Below, piece after piece: positions 8,608 through 16,845 of a stretch of 64,000 nucleotides of DNA. A program made the position numbers and the translations under genes. This DNA comes from an uncultured Clostridia bacterium (GTDB lineage Bacteria > Bacillota > Clostridia > Monoglobales > Monoglobaceae). The stretch spans positions 1 to 64,000 of the forward strand of contig CANQBQ010000002.1 in NCBI GenBank assembly GCA_947589045.1. The letters are read 5' to 3'. Numbering within the stretch: the first letter of the stretch is position 1; each line of letters starts with the position of its first letter. Below the pieces are notes generated by a model. It ran no database searches, had not been told where the DNA came from, and was given only the letters and a program-made list of their open reading frames with translations.

Positions 8608-10434
8608 ATGTGCGGGATAGTAGGATATGTCGGCGACAAGCAGGTTGCGCCGGTTTTGCTTGACGGACTCAGTAAGCTGGAATACAGAGGATACGACTCC
8701 GCCGGAATAGCGGTTTACGGCGATGGTAAAATAAATGTTGCAAAAGCGAGAGGCAGGCTCAAGGTTCTGAGCGAAATGACGAACGAGGGAAAGTCTGTTT
8801 CGGGAGTTATGGGAATAGGTCATACGCGCTGGGCGACGCACGGCGAGCCTTCCGACGTAAATTCGCATCCGCACGTTTCGAGCAGCGGACGTTTTGCGGT
8901 CGTTCACAACGGCATAATAGAGAACTATATTCCTCTCAAAAAGCGTCTTATGAATAAGGGCTACGAGTTCGTTTCGGAAACCGATACCGAGATAATAGCT
9001 CAGCTTATCGAATACTACTACAAGGGCGACCTTCTGGAAGCTCTTATAAAAGTTATCGAGCGAGTTGAGGGCTCGTATGCTCTCGGCGTGCTCTGCTCGG
9101 ACTATCCCGACAGGTTCGTTGCGGTGAGAAAGGCGAGCCCGCTCATCGTAGGCGTGGGAGAGGGCGAAAACTTTATCGCGTCCGACGTCACCGCAATACT
9201 CAAATACACCCGCAATGTGTATTATTTGGAGGACAACGAGATAGTCGTATTGAGCAAGGACAGCGTTGACGTCTACAATACCGACAAGGAGCTTGTCAAT
9301 AAAGAGATATTCAAGGTAGACTGGGATGTTTCGGCTGCCGAAAAGGGCGGTTACGAGCATTTTATGATGAAAGAAATAGAGGAACAGCCCAAGGCTATAC
9401 GCGACACCGTAAGCGCGAGAATAAAAGACGGAAAAATCGTGCTTGACAATGTTTCGCTTGACGAAAAATACATAAAGGGCATAAATAAAATTTTTATAGT
9501 TGCCTGCGGAAGCGCGTACCACGTCGGGGTCGTGGCGAAGTACGTCATTGAAAAGATGTGCCGTATACCCGTTGAGGCTCAAATCGCTTCGGAGTTCCGC
9601 TACTGCGACCCGATAGTTTCGTGCAACGATTTGGTCATTGTCATAAGTCAGTCGGGAGAGACCGCCGACACGCTTGCGGCGCTTAAAGAGGCGAAGGCGC
9701 GGGGCGCGAGGGTGCTTTCGATAGTGAATGTTGTCGGCTCGGCTATTGCGAATGCGTCGGACGACGTGCTCTATACGTGGGCGGGACCCGAGATTGCGGT
9801 TGCGACGACCAAGGCGTACAGCACACAGCTCTCGGTCGTATATATGCTTGCGGTCTATATGGCTGAAAAGCTGGGACTTCTCACGGTCGGAGAATACGCC
9901 AAAATGGTTCGTGAAATACAGGAGCTTCCCGATAAGGTCGCGGAAATACTCAAATCAAAAGAAAAGATACAGTATCTCGCGTCGCAGTTCTACAACTGCC
10001 ATTCCATTTTCTTTATAGGCAGAAATCTGGATTACGCGGTGTCGCTCGAAGGCTCTCTCAAGCTGAAGGAAATCTCGTATATCCACTCCGAGGCATATGC
10101 GGCGGGTGAACTCAAGCACGGCACCATTTCTCTGATTGAGGAGGGAACGCTTGTTGTCGCGCTTGTTACGGGCAACGAGCTGTTTGACAAGACGGTTTCC
10201 AACATAAAAGAGGTAAAGGCGCGCGGCGCGGTGGTTATGGCGGTCAGGACGGACGCGCATCTGCACGACGACGATATAGCCGACCACGTTATAACAATTC
10301 CCTCGACAAACGAGATGTTTTTACCGTCGCTCTCGGTTATACCGCTTCAGCTTTTCGGCTACTATGTTGCGTCGCTCAAGGGTCTTGATATTGACAAGCC
10401 GAGAAATTTGGCGAAATCGGTCACGGTTGAATAA
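8608..10434 (+). CDS. glmS: Glutamine--fructose-6-phosphate aminotransferase (isomerizing)
   Basis: Makes glucosamine-6-phosphate from fructose-6-phosphate and glutamine, the entry to peptidoglycan amino sugars. A 608-residue protein of full length. The N-terminal glutaminase starts MCGIVGYVG with catalytic Cys2 and includes GHTRWATHGEPS and HNGIIENY. Two SIS sugar-isomerase domains follow (about 285-425 and 455-600), with ACGSAYH, SQSGETADT and the C-terminal ending KPRNLAKSVTVE. AAGGAGG is ideally placed before the ATG. It is a single-gene unit with its own promoter. The following hairpin at 10553 lies beyond an intervening promoter. Confidence 0.97.
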   Translation: MCGIVGYVGDKQVAPVLLDGLSKLEYRGYDSAGIAVYGDGKINVAKARGRLKVLSEMTNEGKSVSGVMGIGHTRWATHGEPSDVNSHPHVSSSGRFAVVHNGIIENYIPLKKRLMNKGYEFVSETDTEIIAQLIEYYYKGDLLEALIKVIERVEGSYALGVLCSDYPDRFVAVRKASPLIVGVGEGENFIASDVTAILKYTRNVYYLEDNEIVVLSKDSVDVYNTDKELVNKEIFKVDWDVSAAEKGGYEHFMMKEIEEQPKAIRDTVSARIKDGKIVLDNVSLDEKYIKGINKIFIVACGSAYHVGVVAKYVIEKMCRIPVEAQIASEFRYCDPIVSCNDLVIVISQSGETADTLAALKEAKARGARVLSIVNVVGSAIANASDDVLYTWAGPEIAVATTKAYSTQLSVVYMLAVYMAEKLGLLTVGEYAKMVREIQELPDKVAEILKSKEKIQYLASQFYNCHSIFFIGRNLDYAVSLEGSLKLKEISYIHSEAYAAGELKHGTISLIEEGTLVVALVTGNELFDKTVSNIKEVKARGAVVMAVRTDAHLHDDDIADHVITIPSTNEMFLPSLSVIPLQLFGYYVASLKGLDIDKPRNLAKSVTVE

Positions 10435-10482
10435 GGGATTTTGTGCAGTTTTAACAAACCGAAAAAATTTTCAAAAAATCAC

Positions 10483-10511
10483 TTGCATTTTGTAAGATGT
10501 AAGAGTATAAT
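10483..10511 (+). promoter_or_regulatory. Sigma-A promoter between glmS and amt
   Basis: TTGCAT at 10483-10488, 17-nt spacer, TATAAT at 10506-10511. The predicted start near 10518 is only about 35 nt ahead of a terminator-like hairpin. Confidence 0.75.
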
Positions 10512-10552
10512 TTTAGTATAAAAATTAAATATGCGTATAAATTTAAGCACAA

Positions 10553-10591
10553 AGGCGTGTTTGTTCCGAGGGGGAACGGACACGTCTTTTT
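10553..10591 (+). terminator. Terminator or attenuator ahead of amt
   Basis: 15-bp stem with three G-U pairs: AGGCGTGTTTGTTCC (10553-10567), 5-nt loop, GGAACGGACACGTCT (10573-10587), followed by TTTT. It could end glmS read-through. Because a promoter lies just upstream, it could also release a short RNA of about 75 nt or act as an attenuator. Confidence 0.8.
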
Positions 10592-10638
10592 GATTTTACG
10601 GCTTGTCTTATATGTATATTACGAAATTATTTGAAAGA

Positions 10639-10702
10639 GGGTGTCTTTTGAGATGATTGTATCTAAAGACCCATTCCGACAGAAAACAGAGGGGAAAGTC
10701 GG
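10639..10702 (+). promoter_or_regulatory. Two further stem-loops in the amt leader
   Basis: First stem: GGG/CCC, TCTTT/AAAGA and AGAT/ATCT stacked with two 2-nt TG bulges on the 5' side and a 6-nt loop GATTGT (10639-10672). Second: CCGAC (10676-10680) with GTCGG (10698-10702), then TTTT. The pair loosely resembles ANTAR-type dual hairpins, but the loop lacks the usual A1/G4 identities, so I do not assign that class. Confidence 0.4.
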
Positions 10703-10766
10703 TTTTGCGGTCTTGGGCAGGAGTTATTAAAAAGTCATAAAGTCATTTTGAAAGGGGTTAAGAGTT

Positions 10767-12521
10767 ATGGATTTAATGAGTTTATTGAACGAACAGATTT
10801 TCAGCGTATGGTTTTTGATAGGCGCGGCTCTCGTATTCTTTATGCAGGCGGGCTTCGCGATGGTGGAGGCGGGCTTTACAAGAGCTAAGAACTCCGGTAA
10901 CATCATTATGAAGAACCTTATGGATTTCTGTATAGGAACCGTAATGTTCATCGCGATAGGCTTCGGCTTGCTGTGCGGTGAGGACGCGCTCGGCGGATTT
11001 CTCGGTTTGCCCACGATGGGAATTTTTACCGACTATGCAAATTTTGATTGGTCGAGCTTCGTATTCAACCTGGTGTTCTGCGCAACTACCGCTACCATCG
11101 TTTCCGGCGCTATGGCGGAGAGAACCAAGTTCTCGGCTTACTGCGTATACTCCGCTGTAATATCGGCGGTCGTATATCCGATTGAGGCGCACTGGATTTG
11201 GGGCGGTGGCTGGCTCTCACAGCTCGGCTTCCACGATTATGCGGGTTCTACCGCGATACATATGGTCGGCGGTTTGTCGGCGCTCATCGGCGCGGCTATC
11301 CTCGGCGCTCGTATCGGTAAGTTTACAAAGGGCAAGGACGGAAAGGTTCAGGTTCACGCATTCCCCGGTCACAACATAGTTATCGGCGCGCTCGGCTGCT
11401 TTATACTGTGGTTCGGCTGGTACGGCTTCAACGGCGCGGCGGCTACCAACGCATCAGAACTCGGTTCGATATTCCTCACCACGACTGTTGCCCCCGCTGT
11501 GGCGACCGTTACCTGTATGCTGTTTACGTGGATAAAGTACGGCAAGCCCGATGTTTCGATGTGTCTTAACGCATCTCTTGCGGGTCTGGTTGCGATTACC
11601 GCTCCCTGTGATGTGGTAACCTGCGGCGCTGCGGCAGTTATCGGTATTGTTGCAGGTCTTTTGACCCCGTTCGGCGTATGGCTTCTCGACAACGTGCTTC
11701 ACGTTGACGACCCTGTCGGCGCGGTTGCTGTCCACTTCTTAAACGGTTTGTGGGGTACTCTTGCGGTAGGTATATTCGCAAATCCCTCGTCGCCCGGCTT
11801 TGAGACCGCGGGAATACTTCCCGGCTTGACCGCAGGCGGCGGATTTACGCAGCTCGGTATCCAGGCTCTCGGTATGGTTACGGTATGCGCTTGGACGGCT
11901 GTACTTATGACGATATTCTTTATTATAATCAAGCATACGATAGGACTTCGCGTAAGTGCCGAGGAAGAAATCGGAGGTCTTGATATTTACGAGCACGGTA
12001 TCGCTTCGGCTTATGCCGACTTTATGCCCTCGGCTCTCGCTTCGAGCGAAGGTGCGGTAGCTCCCGATGCGTCCGACGCGGCTCCGATGCCCAAGGCGGT
12101 TCCGATTGTTAAGGTTCCCAAGGAAGCGGGCGGCGAAGCGGCTGACGCGGATGGTCATCCGATAACGAAGATTACGATTGTCTGCAAGGAGTCCAAGTTT
12201 GAAGCTCTCAAGCATTCACTCGGCGAAATCGGCGTAACGGGTATGACGGTATCTCACGTTCTCGGCTGCGGTATGCAGAAAGGTAAGAGCGAATATTACC
12301 GCGGTGTTGCGGTTGAAGCAACTCTGCTTCCCAAGATTAAGATTGACATCGTTGTATGCCGTGTTCCGGTTCAGGATGTTATCGAGACTGCGGTTAAGAC
12401 GCTTTACACGGGTCATATCGGCGACGGTAAGATATTCGTATACGGCGTTCAGGACGTCATAAAGGTTCGTACCGGCGAGTCGGGCTACGACGCTATGACT
12501 GAGGACGGCGAAAACTGCTGA
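10767..12521 (+). CDS. Ammonium transporter fused to a PII signalling domain
   Basis: A 584-residue fusion. Residues 1 to about 405 form an Amt/Mep/Rh channel of about 11 helices opening with an AALVFFMQAGFAMVEAGFTR segment. The twin pore histidines are His165 (AIHMVGG) and His323 (VHFLNGLWG). A linker rich in Ala, Pro and Asp (about 420-460) leads to a complete C-terminal PII/GlnK domain (about 463-575) with a T-loop QKGKSEYYRGV, Tyr511 matching the residue modified in classical PII proteins, and LLPKIKIDIVV. In most bacteria GlnK is a separate protein that plugs the Amt trimer; here the gate is tethered. Such fusions are known in some clostridia. The leader upstream suggests RNA-level control. 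Confidence 0.95.
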   Translation: MDLMSLLNEQIFSVWFLIGAALVFFMQAGFAMVEAGFTRAKNSGNIIMKNLMDFCIGTVMFIAIGFGLLCGEDALGGFLGLPTMGIFTDYANFDWSSFVFNLVFCATTATIVSGAMAERTKFSAYCVYSAVISAVVYPIEAHWIWGGGWLSQLGFHDYAGSTAIHMVGGLSALIGAAILGARIGKFTKGKDGKVQVHAFPGHNIVIGALGCFILWFGWYGFNGAAATNASELGSIFLTTTVAPAVATVTCMLFTWIKYGKPDVSMCLNASLAGLVAITAPCDVVTCGAAAVIGIVAGLLTPFGVWLLDNVLHVDDPVGAVAVHFLNGLWGTLAVGIFANPSSPGFETAGILPGLTAGGGFTQLGIQALGMVTVCAWTAVLMTIFFIIIKHTIGLRVSAEEEIGGLDIYEHGIASAYADFMPSALASSEGAVAPDASDAAPMPKAVPIVKVPKEAGGEAADADGHPITKITIVCKESKFEALKHSLGEIGVTGMTVSHVLGCGMQKGKSEYYRGVAVEATLLPKIKIDIVVCRVPVQDVIETAVKTLYTGHIGDGKIFVYGVQDVIKVRTGESGYDAMTEDGENC

Positions 12522-12539
12522 TAAGATAATTACTCTTAA

Positions 12540-12576
12540 AATATCCCCATCGGGCTCCGATGGGGATATTTATTTT
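12540..12576 (+). terminator. Rho-independent terminator after amt
   Basis: Perfect 14-bp stem AATATCCCCATCGG (12540-12553) with CCGATGGGGATATT (12557-12570), 3-nt loop, then TATTTT. Confidence 0.92.
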
Positions 12577-12585
12577 AAAAATGTA

Positions 12586-12614
12586 TTGTAGAACGGATTT
12601 TTTAATGATATACT
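12586..12614 (+). promoter_or_regulatory. Promoter of mutS2
   Basis: TTGTAG at 12586-12591, 17-nt spacer, TATACT at 12609-12614 preceded by TGA (extended -10). Confidence 0.75.
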
Positions 12615-12645
12615 ATATATGATTACTTGATATACGGTGATATAT

Positions 12646-15006
12646 ATGGATACCAAAACCTTAAAAACGCTTGAATTTGATAAAATACTCGATATGCTCG
12701 CGGCTTTTGCAGTGAACGACGGCGCAAAGTCGGAGCTTTTGTCGCTTAAACCGTCGTCTGATTACGGCGAGGTGAGCCGCCGTCTTGCCGAAACGGATCA
12801 CGCCGTGGTTCTGCTTTTGAAGTACGGCACGCCCGACATAGGCAGAATAGGCGAAATAAAGAGTGCGGTGAGGCGCATGGAGCTTGGCGGCGCGCTGTCT
12901 GCGGGAGAGCTTTTGGGAGCCGCAAAAATTTTGCGTACCGCTTCAAACCTTTCAAAGTATTACAGCGGAGCGGAGGACGGTGCGCTCGGCGAATATTTCA
13001 AAAGTCTCGTGCCGAATAAAACCGTGGAGAGTCTGATAACCTCGGCGATAGTTTCAGAGGATGAAATTGCGGACTCCGCAAGCCCCGCGCTCTCGTCAAT
13101 ACGCCGAAAAATAAAGGGCGCGGAGGCGAGAGTTAAAAGCTCTCTGAACGATATGCTCCACTCCGAACACTACAAAAAAATGCTTCAGGATTTTATAGTT
13201 ACGATGCGCAACGGACGCTATGTAATACCCGTCAAGGCGGAGTACCGAAGCGAGGTGCGCGGAATAGTGCACGATGTGTCGTCGTCGGGCGGAACGGTGT
13301 TTATCGAGCCGTCGGCGGTCGTCAACGCCAACAACGAGATAAACGAGCTTGCGGCAAAGGAGCGCAACGAAATCGAGAGGATTTTGTTTGAGCTTACCTC
13401 TTACGTCTCCGAAATCTCGGAGGATTTGCAAAACAACTGCGAACTGATAATCTTGATTGACAGCGCGTTTGCAAAGGCAAAATTTTCGGTTGACATAAAG
13501 GCTATGTGCCCGCGTCTTAACAAAGAGGGCAAAATGCGTATAAAGAACGGCAGACACCCGCTTATCGACAGAGATAAGGTGGTGCCGTCAAACGTCAGCC
13601 TCGGCTATGATTTTGACAGCCTTATAGTCACGGGACCCAATACCGGAGGCAAGACCGTCGTGCTTAAAACGATAGGTCTGTTTTGCCTTATGGCTCAGTC
13701 CGGCTTGCACATTCCCGCGGACGACGGCTCCGAAATGCCGGTGTTTGACAGCATCTTTGCCGATATAGGCGACGAGCAGAGCATAGAGCAGAGCCTCAGC
13801 ACGTTCTCGGCGCATATGAAAAATATAGTTTACATAACCGAGAATGTTACGTCGGGCAGTCTTGTGCTGTTCGACGAGCTCGGAGCGGGTACCGACCCGA
13901 CCGAGGGCGCGGCGCTCGCAACCTCGGTTCTGGAGTACGTCAAATCATTCGGCGCAAAGACGGTAGCCACCACGCATTACAGCGAACTTAAGCTTTACGC
14001 GCTGTCGGCGGACAGGGTGGAGAATGCGTCCTGCGAATTTAACGTCGAGACTCTCAGCCCGACTTACAGACTGCTCATAGGCGTGCCGGGCAAGAGCAAC
14101 GCTTTTGCGATAGCGCAAAAGCTCGGACTTTCGCCGCATATAATAGAAAATTCCAAAAAGAGGCTGAGCCGCGGCAACATAAAATTTGAGGACGTTTTGT
14201 CAAACATCGAGGAGAACAGGCAGACCTCCGAGCGCGAAAAGGACGAGGCAGCGCGTTTGCGTGCGGAAATTGAGGAGCTGCGCCGAAAGTCCGAAAAAGA
14301 GCATCAAAAGATTATGGCGGAGCGCGACAAGATAATAAGCAGGGCGGAAAAGTCGGCCGAAAAGATTGTCGAGAGGGCGCAGGAGGAGACCGATAAGCTG
14401 ATTGATGAGATAAAAGCCGCCCAAAAGGCACGCGACGAAAAAGAGCTTCGCCGCACAATGCAGGAGGTAAAGAAGGAACTTAACATAAAACGTAAAAAAT
14501 TGAACAAAAGCGGCGGCGAAAGGACGCAGAGACGTTCAAACGTCAACGTGAACACTCTGAAGCTCGGCGACACGGTGATTATTTCGGAACTTAACGACAA
14601 GGGTATAGTAAGCTCGATAAACAAAAAGGACGAAACCGCGGTAATTCAGGTCGGAATAATGAAGATAACATCGAAAATTTCGGGGCTTGTGCGAGTGGAG
14701 GAGCAACCGCAGACACCCGCGTATACTCCGCGAAGAGCGGGCGGAGGGCTGCGGCGTGCGGCGGTCAAAAGCGAGATAGACCTCAGAGGCAAAACGCTGG
14801 AGGACGCGCTTCTCGAAACCGACAAATTTATAGACGACGCGTGTCTTGCGGGCTTGCCGAGCGTTACGGTAATACACGGAAAAGGCACGGGAACGCTTCG
14901 CGCGGGAGTTCACGATTTACTGCGGCGCGACAAGAGGGTAAAGGAATTTCGGCTCGGAAAGTACGGCGAGGGTGAGAACGGAGTTACCGTCGTGACGCTG
15001 AAATAA
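12646..15006 (+). CDS. mutS2: Endonuclease MutS2
   Basis: About 786 residues. MutS2 proteins act on branched DNA to restrain homologous recombination and, in Bacillus, also rescue collided ribosomes. Seen here: ATPase Walker A TGPNTGGKTV, Walker B LVLFDELGAGTDPTEGAAL, the ATTHYSELK motif, a long charged coiled coil (about 510-620), and a C-terminal Smr nuclease domain with EIDLRGKTLEDAL and VIHGKGTGTLRAG. There is no N-terminal mismatch-recognition domain, which separates it from MutS. ATG 12646 is preferred because GGTGA lies 5 nt before it; the GTG at 12637 sits in the ribosome site. It lies between two predicted promoters, so probably monocistronic. Confidence 0.95.
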   Translation: MDTKTLKTLEFDKILDMLAAFAVNDGAKSELLSLKPSSDYGEVSRRLAETDHAVVLLLKYGTPDIGRIGEIKSAVRRMELGGALSAGELLGAAKILRTASNLSKYYSGAEDGALGEYFKSLVPNKTVESLITSAIVSEDEIADSASPALSSIRRKIKGAEARVKSSLNDMLHSEHYKKMLQDFIVTMRNGRYVIPVKAEYRSEVRGIVHDVSSSGGTVFIEPSAVVNANNEINELAAKERNEIERILFELTSYVSEISEDLQNNCELIILIDSAFAKAKFSVDIKAMCPRLNKEGKMRIKNGRHPLIDRDKVVPSNVSLGYDFDSLIVTGPNTGGKTVVLKTIGLFCLMAQSGLHIPADDGSEMPVFDSIFADIGDEQSIEQSLSTFSAHMKNIVYITENVTSGSLVLFDELGAGTDPTEGAALATSVLEYVKSFGAKTVATTHYSELKLYALSADRVENASCEFNVETLSPTYRLLIGVPGKSNAFAIAQKLGLSPHIIENSKKRLSRGNIKFEDVLSNIEENRQTSEREKDEAARLRAEIEELRRKSEKEHQKIMAERDKIISRAEKSAEKIVERAQEETDKLIDEIKAAQKARDEKELRRTMQEVKKELNIKRKKLNKSGGERTQRRSNVNVNTLKLGDTVIISELNDKGIVSSINKKDETAVIQVGIMKITSKISGLVRVEEQPQTPAYTPRRAGGGLRRAAVKSEIDLRGKTLEDALLETDKFIDDACLAGLPSVTVIHGKGTGTLRAGVHDLLRRDKRVKEFRLGKYGEGENGVTVVTLK

Positions 15007-15073
15007 AGGCTTTTCACCGCTTAAATCGGCGGAGCTTCTTAATTTTAGTTATACTTGAATTTTTAAAAAACTA

Positions 15074-15102
15074 TTGTAATTTTGGGAAAATAGTGTTAAA
15101 AT
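15074..15102 (+). promoter_or_regulatory. Extended -10 promoter for recJ-relA-MBL-hemZ
   Basis: TTGTAA at 15074-15079, 17-nt spacer, TAAAAT at 15097-15102 preceded by TGT. Same layout as the yicC and rpsT promoters. Confidence 0.75.
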
Positions 15103-15135
15103 GTTTTTCGACAAATTAAATTCGGGAGAAGAACT

Positions 15136-16845
15136 ATGCTTGAGAAAAAATGGTGCTTTAAAAATTTCGATAAAGAGGCAGTAATAGAAATTTCAAAAAA
15201 GTTTAATATATCGCCTCTTACCGCCATAGTCTTATATAACAGAGGAGTGCGCGATTTCGACGATATAGAGAAATTCCTGCATTGTGATTTGAGCGGGCTT
15301 AAAGACCCGTTCCTTATGCTTGATATGGACAAGGCGGTTGAGCGTATAAAGCGTGCAAAGGACAACGGCGAGAAAATTACCATCTACGGAGATTACGACG
15401 TGGACGGAATTACGAGTATTGCCATTTTGTATAAGCATTTAAAGAGTATGGGCATAAATGTCGATTACTATATTCCGAACCGCATAACCGAGGGCTACGG
15501 AGTCAACTGCGGCGCGCTCGAAAAGATTAAGGCGGGCGGTACGGATTTGGTAATTACGGTCGACACCGGCATAACCGCCGTTGAAGAAACAGAATACGCC
15601 AAGTCTATCGGACTTGACATAATAGTTACCGACCACCACGAGTGTAAGGAGAAAATTCCCGCGGCTTACGCGGCTATCGACCCCAAGCGCAAGGAGGACG
15701 GTTATCCGTTTAAAAACCTTGCCGGAGTCGGCGTGGCTTTTAAGCTCATTCAGGCGCTCGGCGGCAAGGAGACTCTGCCCGAGCTTATAGACGAGTATTC
15801 GGATTTGGTATGCCTCGGTACGGTCGCGGACATATCTCCGCTCGTAGACGAAAACAGAATTTTGGTAATTGAGGGTTTAAAACGCTTTAAAAATACAAAA
15901 AATATAGGCTTGAAGGCGCTTATCGACGTTTCGGTAAACAACGATAAGGAGATAAACACGGGTACGATAGGCTATATCATCGCTCCGAGAATTAACGCGA
16001 GCGGACGTCTCGGCTGTGCGTCGAGAAGCGTTGACCTGTTCCTGACGGAAGATAAGAAGCTGGCTTCGGAGCTTGCTTTAAACCTCTGTGAGGAAAACGT
16101 AACGCGTCAGCAGACCGAACAGAAAATGTTTGCGGAGGCGTTTGAATATATAGAACAGCACCCCGAAATAAAGGACGACAACATTCTTGTCATTCCTCAT
16201 AAGGACTGGCACCACGGAATAATAGGAATAGTATCGTCAAAAATAACAGAGAAATTCTATAAGCCCTCCATTCTTTTCGCTATTGACGGCGACGAGGCTA
16301 AGGGCTCGGGACGAAGCATCGGCAACTTCAATCTGTTTGACGCGCTCGAAAATTCTTCGGATTTGCTCGAAAAGTTCGGCGGACACGAGCTGGCGGCGGG
16401 ACTTTCAATCAAGACCGAAAATATAGACGAGTTCAGACGCAAGATAAACGAATATTCGGCGGGAAAAATCAATGTCAGCGACCTCGTGCCGACGATTTCG
16501 ATAGACGCGCAGATAAAGGTGCCGTACATTACAATATCCACCATAAACGATATAAACAAGTTGCAGCCGTTCGGCGTTGAAAATCCCACGCCTATTTTCT
16601 CGGTGCGTAACATAAAAATACATAAGTTAAGCGTAATGAGCGGAGGTAAGCATCTCCGTATGACCCTTTTCAAGGACAACAAGTATCTCGACTCGGTAGG
16701 CTTCGGAATGGGAGAATACGCAAAGCATCTCAAAGAGGGCGACTTTATTGACGTTGCCTTCGGACTTGACATAAATGATTTCAGAGGATTTAGGAACGCA
16801 CAGCTTATTATTAAGGATATTAAGAAAAATGGCGAAGGAAATTGA
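15136..16845 (+). CDS. recJ: Single-stranded-DNA-specific exonuclease RecJ
   Basis: A 569-residue 5'-3' single-strand DNA exonuclease of the DHH superfamily, used in recombinational repair. Conserved motifs in order: YGDYDVDGITS (motif I), VTVDTGITA, VTDHHECKE (the DHH motif), GTVADISPL, then the DHHA1 domain with GSGRSIGNFNLFDAL and GGHELAAGLSI, and a C-terminal OB fold. Metal-binding Asp and His residues are intact. GGGAGAAG precedes the ATG. The stop overlaps the preferred relA start by 17 nt, so translation of the two is probably coupled. Confidence 0.95.
   Translation: MLEKKWCFKNFDKEAVIEISKKFNISPLTAIVLYNRGVRDFDDIEKFLHCDLSGLKDPFLMLDMDKAVERIKRAKDNGEKITIYGDYDVDGITSIAILYKHLKSMGINVDYYIPNRITEGYGVNCGALEKIKAGGTDLVITVDTGITAVEETEYAKSIGLDIIVTDHHECKEKIPAAYAAIDPKRKEDGYPFKNLAGVGVAFKLIQALGGKETLPELIDEYSDLVCLGTVADISPLVDENRILVIEGLKRFKNTKNIGLKALIDVSVNNDKEINTGTIGYIIAPRINASGRLGCASRSVDLFLTEDKKLASELALNLCEENVTRQQTEQKMFAEAFEYIEQHPEIKDDNILVIPHKDWHHGIIGIVSSKITEKFYKPSILFAIDGDEAKGSGRSIGNFNLFDALENSSDLLEKFGGHELAAGLSIKTENIDEFRRKINEYSAGKINVSDLVPTISIDAQIKVPYITISTINDINKLQPFGVENPTPIFSVRNIKIHKLSVMSGGKHLRMTLFKDNKYLDSVGFGMGEYAKHLKEGDFIDVAFGLDINDFRGFRNAQLIIKDIKKNGEGN

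Larger units (their letters stand above)
10435..10766 (+). other. 332-bp gene-free leader region of the Amt-PII gene
   Basis: Holds, in order, a promoter (10483-10511), a strong hairpin with T-run (10553-10591), a bulged hairpin (10639-10672) and a weaker stem (10676-10702) before the amt ribosome site (GAAAGGGG). No open reading frame worth calling was seen. Confidence 0.7.

Noticed and set aside
10593-10766. ANTAR-type or glutamine-riboswitch leader for amt.
   Set aside because: The first hairpin has a six-base loop but not the conserved A1 and G4; nothing matches glutamine riboswitch cores.
15007-15073. Terminator after mutS2.
   Set aside because: Only a weak CCGC/GGCGG pairing without a T-run was seen.
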